Shown: piece after piece, positions 1 to 6,609 of the stretch
Layout: each line of letters opens with the position of its first letter
How positions within the stretch are numbered: position 1 is the stretch's first letter
The notes under the pieces: generated by a model
Databases searched by the model: none
Told to the model about the DNA's origin: nothing
The model's input: only the letters and a program-made list of their open reading frames with translations
Made by a program: the position numbers and the translations under genes
From: an uncultured Clostridia bacterium
GTDB taxonomy: Bacteria; Bacillota; Clostridia; UMGS1883
DNA length: 9,225 nt
NCBI GenBank assembly: GCA_934454525.1
Contig: CAKSFM010000031.1
Location: 1-9,225 of the forward strand
Direction of reading: 5' to 3'

Positions 1-71
1 CAAATCCCGAAAGAACGGATGAGCGGAAATTTAACAAGCATTGGGCGCATGTGCTCGGGTTCCTTATGCCT
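1..71 (+). repeat. Interspersed palindromic repeat, copy A (partial, cut by window edge)
   Basis: These 71 bases match the reverse complement of 9028-9098 at 64 of 71 positions with no gap. Mismatches are at 13, 19, 54, 58 and 61-63. Similarity ends abruptly after the shared terminal TTATGCCT. Base 1 corresponds to the base of the central hairpin in copy B, so only one arm of the palindrome is present here. The arm carries the AAATTT, CATTGGG and TCAG-complement blocks that pair with the opposite arm in copy B. One frame stays open from position 3 to a TGA at 132-134, but the differences between copies do not look like protein constraint. This is a noncoding repeat of unknown family; the similarity itself is directly visible. 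Confidence 0.85.
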
Positions 72-79
72 CAACCCGA
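55..79. repeat. Small inverted repeat spanning the end of repeat copy A
   Basis: TCGGGTT at 55-61 and AACCCGA at 73-79 are perfect 7-base complements around an 11-base loop. The stem crosses the point (71/72) where similarity to copy B stops. Four of the seven copy A/B mismatches (58 and 61-63) lie in the left arm or loop. It may be a real terminal hairpin of this copy, or the start of unrelated flanking sequence. No T-run follows, so it is not a terminator. Confidence 0.4.
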
Positions 80-86
80 ACCTAAC

Positions 87-121
87 GCTTTGGCTCAGTT
101 TGTTAATTCCAAAGCTTTTTT
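87..121 (+). terminator. Possible weak rho-independent terminator (plus strand)
   Basis: GCTTTGG at 87-93 pairs perfectly with CCAAAGC at 109-115, leaving a 15-base loop, and is followed directly by six T residues at 116-121. The layout suits termination of a rightward transcript entering from outside the window. The loop is long and the stem is modest in GC, so it could be chance. No plus-strand gene is seen here for it to serve. Confidence 0.3.
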
Positions 122-134
122 CCTATCCCCTTGA

Positions 135-181
135 AAAAGCGGAGGCTGTGGCTAAAGTCAATTGACTTTAGCCACAGCCTC
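135..181 (-). terminator. Terminator of the recJ-to-kinase operon, 40-base perfect palindrome
   Basis: Positions 142-181 are a perfect inverted repeat with 20-base arms and no spacer; a real hairpin would have about 18 pairs and a 4-base loop. Read on the minus strand it begins 8 bases after the kinase stop codon (TAA at 190-192) and is followed by CGCTTTTT (135-141), the standard intrinsic terminator layout. On the plus strand the right arm is followed by TATTTTT (182-188), so it could also stop rightward transcripts. The stem is longer and more perfect than a typical terminator, so it may have been recruited from a palindromic repeat. Confidence 0.85.
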
Positions 182-189
182 TATTTTTC

Positions 190-1827
190 TTACTGCACGA
201 TTGTGCTGCCGCCGATAAATTCGCGGATAATTGATGTTGGCGGCACAGGCGACGGATCAAGCGGCTCAAAATAACTTAATAGCTCTGCAAGGCGCGCCGC
301 ACGGCTGAAGTGCGGAGAGGTTTTCGGCACGGTTGCCAAAAGAGCCTCGGCAGGCTTTTTCAGAACGGAAAGCTCATACACAAGCGAGGAGTTGAACACC
401 TCGTCAGCCTCATCCTCAAACGGGAATATATATTTCTGTTCGCCTTTTCTGACGTTTTTCCAAAGAGCGAGCGTCAGATCCGCGCTCGTGTTTCTGTAAG
501 CCGCATCGCGCACAATGCGGCGCAGCAGTCTGTTATCTGTCGGTGAAAACGCATTGTATTCATCAAGGCACAGGCTTGTAAGCGCGCTGAGATAAATTTT
601 GTACTTGTTCTTTTTCGGAACGCCGCTTGTCAGAAGTTCGTTTAATGCATGAATCCCCTCCGCAATTATAACATTGCCCTCACTGAGGCGGATTGTTTCC
701 CCGTCAACGCGGCGGCGAAGATTAAAATCGTAGCGCGGAACGGTGACGGCTTCCCCTGCGGCAAGGCGCGTCAGATGGTCGTTAAAAAGTTCGCGGTCAA
801 TCGTGTCAACATGGTCATAATCCATTTCGCCCTTTGAATCGCGCGGCATATGCTCATCGTCAACAAAATAATTATCGAGCGAAAGGACCACCGGCTCAAG
901 ATGATTTATCCTAAGGTGCAGGCAAAGCCTGTTGGCAAAGGTTGTTTTCCCCGATGATGACGGACCGGCAATCAGAATTATTTTAATATCCTTGTTGTTC
1001 TTTATATCATCGGCAATTTTGCTGACGCGCTTTTCGTGAAGTCCCTCCGAAAGGTTCACCAGTTCTGCGGCGCGCCCCTCGCGCACATATTTGTTAAGCG
1101 CAAATATATCACCTGCGCCGATTGTTGTTATCCAGTCGCGGTATTCCTCAACGGCACGGTGAATTTTCCTCCCCGTGCGCATCGGCGGAATTTCTGTTTT
1201 CGTATAATTTGTGGGATACCTGAGCAGAAATCCGTCATCATACGGCGTTATATCAAAATTGCTTACACTTTTAGTGCTGTACGCCGGACTTTGATATGTG
1301 AGATGATATCTGTCCGCGGTTTTGCAAAGCTTCACCCACTCGGACGGAAGCGCGTCGATCTCTGCCGCTCTTTCCTCCATGGAGCAGGCTGCGAATATCC
1401 GCGCGGCCTCACCGCGGCGGACGCTCATCTGCTCAATTTTCTCATCCGAAGCAATAATATCGCGCATCTTTTCCCGGAGTTGCGCAGCAATTTCCGTTTT
1501 TTTGCGCTCATCACCGTGAATTTCAAAATACGTTGATTTATTTACCGACTGACGGACATAAACCGGTTCGCAGCCGTAAATCAGCTCAGCTGCATAAAGA
1601 AGAACCAGAATCAGCGACTCCTTGTATATAAGATACCCCTCGTCCGTTGCAATTGTGAGAAATGAAACGTTATCACCGTTTTGCAGAACACGGTCGGGCG
1701 GCGCAATTTCATTATTGACCTTGAGCGCCAGAACGGAGCCTTCCAGTCCGTTTTCACGCACATACCCTATTGCCGTTGTACCATCCTTAAGCTCTATGCT
1801 TTTTCCGTCAATCGTAAGCGAAATCAT
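190..1827 (-). CDS. Nucleoside (uridine-type) kinase with N-terminal TGS and tRNA-synthetase-like module
   Basis: A 545-residue protein of the clostridial uridine kinase-like family. Residues 1-60 resemble a TGS domain. Residues about 65-240 resemble the second additional domain of threonyl-tRNA synthetases. Residues about 280-500 are a P-loop kinase of the uridine kinase/phosphoribulokinase superfamily. The Walker A motif GPSSSGKTT is at 288-296, followed by the LDNYF segment (317-321), DYDHVDTID (336-344) and IIAEGIHALN (387-396). By family it should phosphorylate a nucleoside or related small molecule in the cytoplasm, but the true substrate of this fused architecture is not known to me. 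The ATG at 1827 is supported by GGAGGT eight bases upstream. It is the last gene of the operon, two bases after the HD-protein stop, and ends just before the terminator. Single-domain uridine kinases (Udk) are far shorter, so calling it udk would overreach. Confidence 0.9.
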   Translation of the reverse strand: MISLTIDGKSIELKDGTTAIGYVRENGLEGSVLALKVNNEIAPPDRVLQNGDNVSFLTIATDEGYLIYKESLILVLLYAAELIYGCEPVYVRQSVNKSTYFEIHGDERKKTEIAAQLREKMRDIIASDEKIEQMSVRRGEAARIFAACSMEERAAEIDALPSEWVKLCKTADRYHLTYQSPAYSTKSVSNFDITPYDDGFLLRYPTNYTKTEIPPMRTGRKIHRAVEEYRDWITTIGAGDIFALNKYVREGRAAELVNLSEGLHEKRVSKIADDIKNNKDIKIILIAGPSSSGKTTFANRLCLHLRINHLEPVVLSLDNYFVDDEHMPRDSKGEMDYDHVDTIDRELFNDHLTRLAAGEAVTVPRYDFNLRRRVDGETIRLSEGNVIIAEGIHALNELLTSGVPKKNKYKIYLSALTSLCLDEYNAFSPTDNRLLRRIVRDAAYRNTSADLTLALWKNVRKGEQKYIFPFEDEADEVFNSSLVYELSVLKKPAEALLATVPKTSPHFSRAARLAELLSYFEPLDPSPVPPTSIIREFIGGSTIVQ

Positions 1828-1829
1828 CG

Positions 1830-2342
1830 TTAATTACCTCCGCTCTGATGAATTACAGCGTTATATGCACTTATAACGCGCTTGTTTTTATATACAGCGA
1901 ATATTTCGTAAATTGAGCATACCTTATCCATAATGCATATGAGCGCCGATTCGCGGCACTTTGGCGGATAAAGCGTCATCGGGAACATATGCTTTTCGAT
2001 TATGTCTTTCTCACGTTTTGTCAGACGAAAGTCACGCTTTGCATTTTCAAGCGCCTTGCCCGGATGAAAAAATCCGTGCCAGCGATGCGCCTTGTCGGGA
2101 ATGTGCCAGTCATAAAGAAAATAATCGTGCAGCAATGCGCCGCGGATAAGCTCCCCGTCCGAAAAACGGATAAAACGCAGTTTTTTCGCCGTTTTATAAC
2201 TGAAATAAGCCACTGCAATGCTGTGCATAAGGCAGCTTGTCGAGCCGTGCTGAATAAAATTGCGCTCTCTTGCAAGGCGCGATTTTTCTGCCGTTTTAAG
2301 ACATTCGCTATTAAAATATTCATCCTGCGGATAATTATTCAT
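1830..2342 (-). CDS. HD-domain protein, putative metal-dependent phosphohydrolase
   Basis: A 170-residue soluble protein with the HD superfamily pattern: H40 (MHS), the H72-D73 doublet in GALLHDYFLYDWH, and D139 in CIMDK, which together would form the metal site. Further histidines (H32, H80, H93, H118) sit in well-formed motifs such as HPGKALENA and IEKHMFP, suggesting a second metal or a phosphate-binding pocket. HD proteins of this kind hydrolyse phosphate esters, often of nucleotides, but no substrate is established for this small family and I infer none. It lacks synthetase, GAF or nucleic-acid-binding domains, so it is not a small alarmone synthetase or Rnase Y. The start ATG has GGTG seven bases upstream. 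It begins 21 bases after hemZ and is separated from the kinase start by two bases, which points to a functional link with that kinase. Confidence 0.85.
   Translation of the reverse strand: MNNYPQDEYFNSECLKTAEKSRLARERNFIQHGSTSCLMHSIAVAYFSYKTAKKLRFIRFSDGELIRGALLHDYFLYDWHIPDKAHRWHGFFHPGKALENAKRDFRLTKREKDIIEKHMFPMTLYPPKCRESALICIMDKVCSIYEIFAVYKNKRVISAYNAVIHQSGGN
1836..1841 (-). promoter_or_regulatory. Ribosome binding site of the kinase gene, inside the HD gene
   Basis: The minus strand reads GGAGGT here, eight bases before the kinase ATG. It lies within the last codons of the HD-domain gene, whose TAA is at 1830-1832. The arrangement fits translational coupling and fixes the kinase start. Confidence 0.8.
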
Positions 2343-2363
2343 GGAAATTCACCGCTTTCGATA

Positions 2364-3782
2364 CTATCCGAGATAATCCTCTATTATATTCTTTTTTTCA
2401 ATTATTTCATCAATGCGCCGCGTGTAGTCGGCGGCGTCCTTGGGATTGAAAATTCTCTCGATCCTGTCACCCATGACTATCTTTGACGATGCGCCGCCGC
2501 CCATTGCAAAAATGCTCTGAACCTCTTCCATAATATAAATATTATAAAGGCTTTCATGACCCTGTTTTGCATAACCGACGTTTTCAAGATTCCCGAGCGT
2601 GTTTTTCTGCTTGTACATATAATACGGCAAAAAACCTGCCGCATGAAGCGCTTCAAACGCATAGTCAGTCATTTCTGCCGTCACATTCGTGAAGCGGTAT
2701 CTTTCAAATTCATCAATCAGCCTTGCGGCGCGCTTTAAATACATTGTATGCACAGTAACCGCATCGGGGCAAAGCTCCGTCACGCGGTTGAGCGATTCGC
2801 GGAAATCTGCCGCCGTTTCGCCGGGAAGTCCGGCAATCAGATCGGCATTGATGCTGAAAGCTTTCCTCCGCCGAGCCATATCAAAAGCACGGACAGTGTC
2901 CGCAGCGGTGTGCTTTCTGCCGATAAGTTCAAGTGTTTTATCGTGCATTGTCTGCGGATTTATGCTGATTCTGTCAACGCCGTTTTTCTCCAGAACATCG
3001 AGCATTTCCTCACTGAATGTGTCGGGGCGCCCGGCTTCAACAGTAAATTCGCGCAAAGCGGACAAATCAAACTCCCGCGCTGCGGCTTGTAAAATGCTGT
3101 CCAGCACATCGGGCGGAACGGATGTCGGAGTTCCGCCGCCGAGATAGAGCGTTTCAACCGTCAGACCGAGCTTTTTAACAAGCTCGCCGCACTTTCGGAT
3201 TTCCTTTACGAGCGCATCGGCATACGGGCGGATAAATTTCTTGTTAAATCCGATTGCCTGTGATACAAATGAGCAGTATGCGCAGCGCGTCGGGCAAAAC
3301 GGAATCCCGATATAAAGACTTACCGATTGCGGAAGCATTTCCGAAAGGAGTCTTTCTTCATTTTTTGCAACCTCAAGTGCAAGCTGCGCTTTTTTATCGG
3401 AAATCCAGAGTTCGCGTTTCATATAATCAAGTATTTCACTGTCGGAAAAGCCGCCGTCAATCATTTGCCGCGCCGTTTTTGCCGGGCGGATTCCCGTTGA
3501 AATCCCCCACGGCGCAGGGATGTCCGAAAGCTGCCTGCAAGCCGAAAAAACCGATTTTTTCACCGCGTCGCTTACTTCACGCTTTGATGCGGCAGAGTGC
3601 GCGGCATACTCTCCCGTGCCTTTTCTTCCGCTTGGCAGCACAACCGCCGCCCTTGCGCAAAAGCCGCCGGGGCAGCTTTCAAAATCCGAAAAAACCGTTA
3701 TATCATCATTAATATTAAAAAACAGCTGTATTACCTGGCGGACAGCGTCCTCACATTCATGACCGTTTGTTACTGCTTTCAT
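2364..3782 (-). CDS. hemZ: HemZ-type radical SAM protein (coproporphyrinogen dehydrogenase family)
   Basis: A 472-residue radical SAM protein. Cysteines C163, C167 and C170 in IPFCPTRCAYCSF form the CxxxCxxC site for the 4Fe-4S cluster. GGGTPT (215-220) and EAGRPDTF (249-256) are S-adenosylmethionine-binding segments. DRISINPQTM (270-279), the QKNTLGNLENVGY block and GHESLYNIYIMEEVQ match what I recall of Bacillus subtilis HemZ closely. An N-terminal region of about 150 residues containing GISTGIRPAK (93-102) precedes the barrel and separates HemZ from HemN and HemW. The named activity is oxygen-independent conversion of coproporphyrinogen III to protoporphyrinogen, but catalytic proof for HemZ proteins is thin and a haem chaperone-like role is possible. 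GAGG upstream supports the start. It follows the MBL gene by nine bases. Confidence 0.9.
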   Translation of the reverse strand: MKAVTNGHECEDAVRQVIQLFFNINDDITVFSDFESCPGGFCARAAVVLPSGRKGTGEYAAHSAASKREVSDAVKKSVFSACRQLSDIPAPWGISTGIRPAKTARQMIDGGFSDSEILDYMKRELWISDKKAQLALEVAKNEERLLSEMLPQSVSLYIGIPFCPTRCAYCSFVSQAIGFNKKFIRPYADALVKEIRKCGELVKKLGLTVETLYLGGGTPTSVPPDVLDSILQAAAREFDLSALREFTVEAGRPDTFSEEMLDVLEKNGVDRISINPQTMHDKTLELIGRKHTAADTVRAFDMARRRKAFSINADLIAGLPGETAADFRESLNRVTELCPDAVTVHTMYLKRAARLIDEFERYRFTNVTAEMTDYAFEALHAAGFLPYYMYKQKNTLGNLENVGYAKQGHESLYNIYIMEEVQSIFAMGGGASSKIVMGDRIERIFNPKDAADYTRRIDEIIEKKNIIEDYLG

Positions 3783-3791
3783 GCCGCCGCC

Positions 3792-4406
3792 TCAGTTCAC
3801 GTGATTTATTATATACGGATTTTCGCGGCGCTCCGTTCCGATTGTCGTTTCATCACCGTGACCGGGGCAAACGCGCACATCATCCGCAAAGGTGTCCATC
3901 AGTCTTTTAAGCGATGCAAGCTCCTTGCCTATATCGCCATGGTCAAACCGCCCGATTGAGCCGCGGAACAGCAAATCGCCGTCAAACAGACATCCGCCGC
4001 AAAAAAAGCATACGCTGCCCTCGCTGTGACCGGGGGTGTGATAAACTGTTATTTCCGAATCCCCGATCGTGAGCTTCTGCATATCCTCAAGATATGCCGT
4101 TGCCTTGCACGGCTTGGGCGGAATTCCCGTCAGAAACGACAGATTTTTTTTGTTATCCGTCAGCATCGGTTCGTCAGCCTTATGAATATACACCTCCGCG
4201 CCTGTTTTTTCCGCCAGCTCCGCAACCGCGCCCGTATGATCAAAATGCCCGTGCGTGAGCAGAATCATCTTAAGCACCGCATCACCGAGCGCTGCGAGAA
4301 TACGCCCGCAATCGCCGCCGGGATCAATAACGGCAGCATTTTTCCCATCGGTCAGTATATAGCAGTTTACATCAAGCTGCCCTGTTTGGATACATTTCAC
4401 ATTCAT
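3792..4406 (-). CDS. MBL-fold metallo-hydrolase, glyoxalase II-like
   Basis: A 204-residue metallo-beta-lactamase-fold protein, about the length of the short YcbL/GloB-like hydrolases. The zinc-binding signature THGHFDH gives H52, H54, D56 and H57. H127 lies in TPGHSEG, D144 in FDGDLLF (bridging metal ligand) and H183 in CPGHGDET, so all ligands are present. The FRGSIGRFD segment (147-155) is typical of the glyoxalase II-related subgroup. By family it would hydrolyse a thioester such as S-lactoyl-thiol, but the long C-terminal glutathione-binding region of true glyoxalase II is missing and many clostridia do not make glutathione, so the physiological substrate is open. AAGGA lies eight bases before the ATG. 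It starts 15 bases after rel and ends nine bases before hemZ, an order seen in many Firmicutes. Confidence 0.9.
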   Translation of the reverse strand: MNVKCIQTGQLDVNCYILTDGKNAAVIDPGGDCGRILAALGDAVLKMILLTHGHFDHTGAVAELAEKTGAEVYIHKADEPMLTDNKKNLSFLTGIPPKPCKATAYLEDMQKLTIGDSEITVYHTPGHSEGSVCFFCGGCLFDGDLLFRGSIGRFDHGDIGKELASLKRLMDTFADDVRVCPGHGDETTIGTERRENPYIINHVN

Positions 4407-4421
4407 CAGTTTTGTCCTTCC

Positions 4422-6587
4422 CTACTGAATTGTTCTCTTTATATCATAAATTCCCGGCACACGGTGCAGCTTTTTAATCAGCAGGTCAATCTGCGGCTTG
4501 CTTTCAACCTCAACCGTTATGTCGATATGCGCCGTTCTGTCCTTAATAACCCTTGCATTTGCGGCAATAAGATTCATTTTTTCGCCGGCAATAACTCCGA
4601 TAACATCCGACAGAATACCCGAACGATTCACACATTCAATACTCAGCTCGGTGTTGAAGCTGCTCGAAACATCGTCAAGCCAGTTACATTCTATCATTCT
4701 TTCGCGCATATCATCGGTGAGGTTTTCCGGCTGAACATTTACGCAGTCGCGCCTGTGAACACTTACACCCCTGCCGCGCGTGATAAATCCGATAATGTCG
4801 TCACCCGGAACGGGATTACAGCAGCGCGAAAGGCGCACAAGGCAGTTATCAACTCCGCGCACCTCCACGCCGGACGGATTCGACTTTTTGCCTGCGGACG
4901 GATTGTGCGCCGCAATGCGCGCAGCCTCCTCCTTATGCTCCGAAGCATAGCTGTCACGCAGGCGCGCAATAACCTTTGCCGCCGTTATTCCGCCGAAGCC
5001 GATAGCGGCATACATTTCATCTATGCCTGCAAAACCATAGCGCTTAAGCATCGGGTCAAGATACTGGCTTTTGAAAAGCGGCGCCGCGGTCAGTGACAGC
5101 CGCTTAAGCTCGCGCTCAACCGCTTCCTTGCCGCGTGATATATTAATCTCACGGTTTTCTTTTTTGAACCATGCGTTGATTTTGTTGCGCGCAGTGCTCG
5201 TTTTCACCATTTTGAGCCAGTCCATGCTCGGACCCTTTGCCGCACCCGAAGTTATTATTTCAACAATATCACTGTTCTGAAGCTTGTAATCAAGCGGAAC
5301 GATGCGCGAATTGACCTTTGCGCCCGTCATTCTGTAGCCGACTGCCGAATGAATGTAAAACGCAAAATCAACAGGGGTTGCGCCTGCCGGCAGACTGATA
5401 ACATCGCCGCGCGGAGTGAACACAAACACCTCGTCCGCAAACATATCAATTTTCAGCGTACGCATGAAATCCTCAGGGTCAACAGCCTCGCTCTGAATTT
5501 CAAGCAGCTGATTTACCCATTCAAGATTTTTCCCATCGGCTGATTTGCCCTCTTTATATTTCCAGTGCGCCGCAACACCGCGCTCTGCAACGCGGTGCAT
5601 TTCCCACGTTCGTATCTGAATTTCAAACGGCTGCCCGTCCGGTCCGATAACAGTTGTGTGCAGCGACTGATACATATTCGGCTTCGGCATTGCAATATAA
5701 TCCTTAAACCGTCCCGGCATCGGCTTATACTCCTCATGCACAATTCCGAGCACCGCATAGCACTCCGCAACTGTGTCAACGATTATTCTCACGGCGAAAA
5801 GGTCATATATTTCATCAAGCGTTTTATTTTGGTTATACATCTTGCGGAATATACTGTAAATATGCTTTGCCCGCGCTTCAATATGGCAGCTTATTCCCAT
5901 TTCTTTCATCTTGTCATCGATAACGGAGCGCACGTTCTGCACATATGCATCGCGCTCGGACTGCTTCTTTGCAAGTCCGTCCGCAATTTCGTGATATGCA
6001 ACGCTGTCAAGATACTTAAGCGAAAGATCCTCAAGCTCAATTTTAATTTTTGAAATACCGAGTCTGTGTGCCAGCGGAGCATACACATCAAGCGTTTCCT
6101 TTGCCTTTTCAAGCTGTTTTTCCGGTTTCATATGTTTAAGAGTGCGCATATTATGCAGCCTGTCGGCAAGCTTTATCAGCACAACGCGGATATCCTTTGC
6201 CATTGCAAAAAACATTTTGCGGAGGTTCTCGATATGTGCCTCCTCCTTGGAAATGCATTTGATTTTATCAAGCTTTGTCACGCCCTCAACAAGCATTGCC
6301 ACCTGCTCGCCGAATTCGTTTTTCACCTGTTCATACCCGAACGGAGTGTCCTCAATAACATCGTGAAGCAGACCGGCGATAATTGTTTCCGTATCAAGTT
6401 CAATATCGGCAAGTATGCACGCAACCTCAAACGGATGCTTATAGTACGGCTCGCCGGAATGGCGGTGCTGCATGGAATGTTCCTGCTTGCAGCGCATATA
6501 TGCCTCATGAAGCCTTGCCTCGTCACGGTCTGCATTTTTATTATATTTCCGTATTTTTGACATTAAGAGTTCAAAATCTTCTTCCAT
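4422..6587 (-). CDS. rel: Bifunctional (p)ppGpp synthetase/hydrolase, Rel/SpoT family
   Basis: The cytoplasmic stringent-response enzyme, 721 residues from the ATG at 6587, close to the 734 of B. subtilis RelA. The N-terminal HD hydrolase has H51 (KHP), H75-D76 (LLHDVIED) and D142 (KLADRLHNMR), all metal ligands intact, so (p)ppGpp breakdown should work. The synthetase has D262 (YDLFAVRI), RFKD (293-296) and E322 (PFEIQIRT). The basic RFKD form is that of bifunctional Rel/SpoT enzymes, unlike the acidic ExDD of monofunctional RelA. The TGS domain is about 384-446, a zinc-finger-like region carries C589-C590 and C615, and the ACT domain is about 646-720. A TTG at 6617 in frame would add ten residues; I prefer the ATG because GGTGGTG sits six bases before it. 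Second gene of the operon, 22 bases after recJ. Confidence 0.95.
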   Translation of the reverse strand: MEEDFELLMSKIRKYNKNADRDEARLHEAYMRCKQEHSMQHRHSGEPYYKHPFEVACILADIELDTETIIAGLLHDVIEDTPFGYEQVKNEFGEQVAMLVEGVTKLDKIKCISKEEAHIENLRKMFFAMAKDIRVVLIKLADRLHNMRTLKHMKPEKQLEKAKETLDVYAPLAHRLGISKIKIELEDLSLKYLDSVAYHEIADGLAKKQSERDAYVQNVRSVIDDKMKEMGISCHIEARAKHIYSIFRKMYNQNKTLDEIYDLFAVRIIVDTVAECYAVLGIVHEEYKPMPGRFKDYIAMPKPNMYQSLHTTVIGPDGQPFEIQIRTWEMHRVAERGVAAHWKYKEGKSADGKNLEWVNQLLEIQSEAVDPEDFMRTLKIDMFADEVFVFTPRGDVISLPAGATPVDFAFYIHSAVGYRMTGAKVNSRIVPLDYKLQNSDIVEIITSGAAKGPSMDWLKMVKTSTARNKINAWFKKENREINISRGKEAVERELKRLSLTAAPLFKSQYLDPMLKRYGFAGIDEMYAAIGFGGITAAKVIARLRDSYASEHKEEAARIAAHNPSAGKKSNPSGVEVRGVDNCLVRLSRCCNPVPGDDIIGFITRGRGVSVHRRDCVNVQPENLTDDMRERMIECNWLDDVSSSFNTELSIECVNRSGILSDVIGVIAGEKMNLIAANARVIKDRTAHIDITVEVESKPQIDLLIKKLHRVPGIYDIKRTIQ

Positions 6588-6593
6588 TGCAGT

Positions 6594-6600
6594 CACCACC
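6594..6600 (-). promoter_or_regulatory. Ribosome binding site that decides the rel start
   Basis: The minus strand reads GGTGGTG here, six bases before the ATG at 6587. The alternative TTG at 6617 has GAGGAGG (6630-6636) upstream, but the gap from its last base to the TTG is 12 bases, longer than usual, and that start would overlap the recJ stop. The ATG is favoured; the TTG is not excluded. Confidence 0.6.
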
Positions 6601-6609
6601 CTGTTTGTG

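Noticed and set aside
4026..5096. Long plus-strand open frame (356 codons) opposite the MBL and rel genes
   Set aside because: It spans two well-identified minus-strand genes and their junction, has no recognisable domain, and is rich in C, H and R as expected of an antisense shadow.
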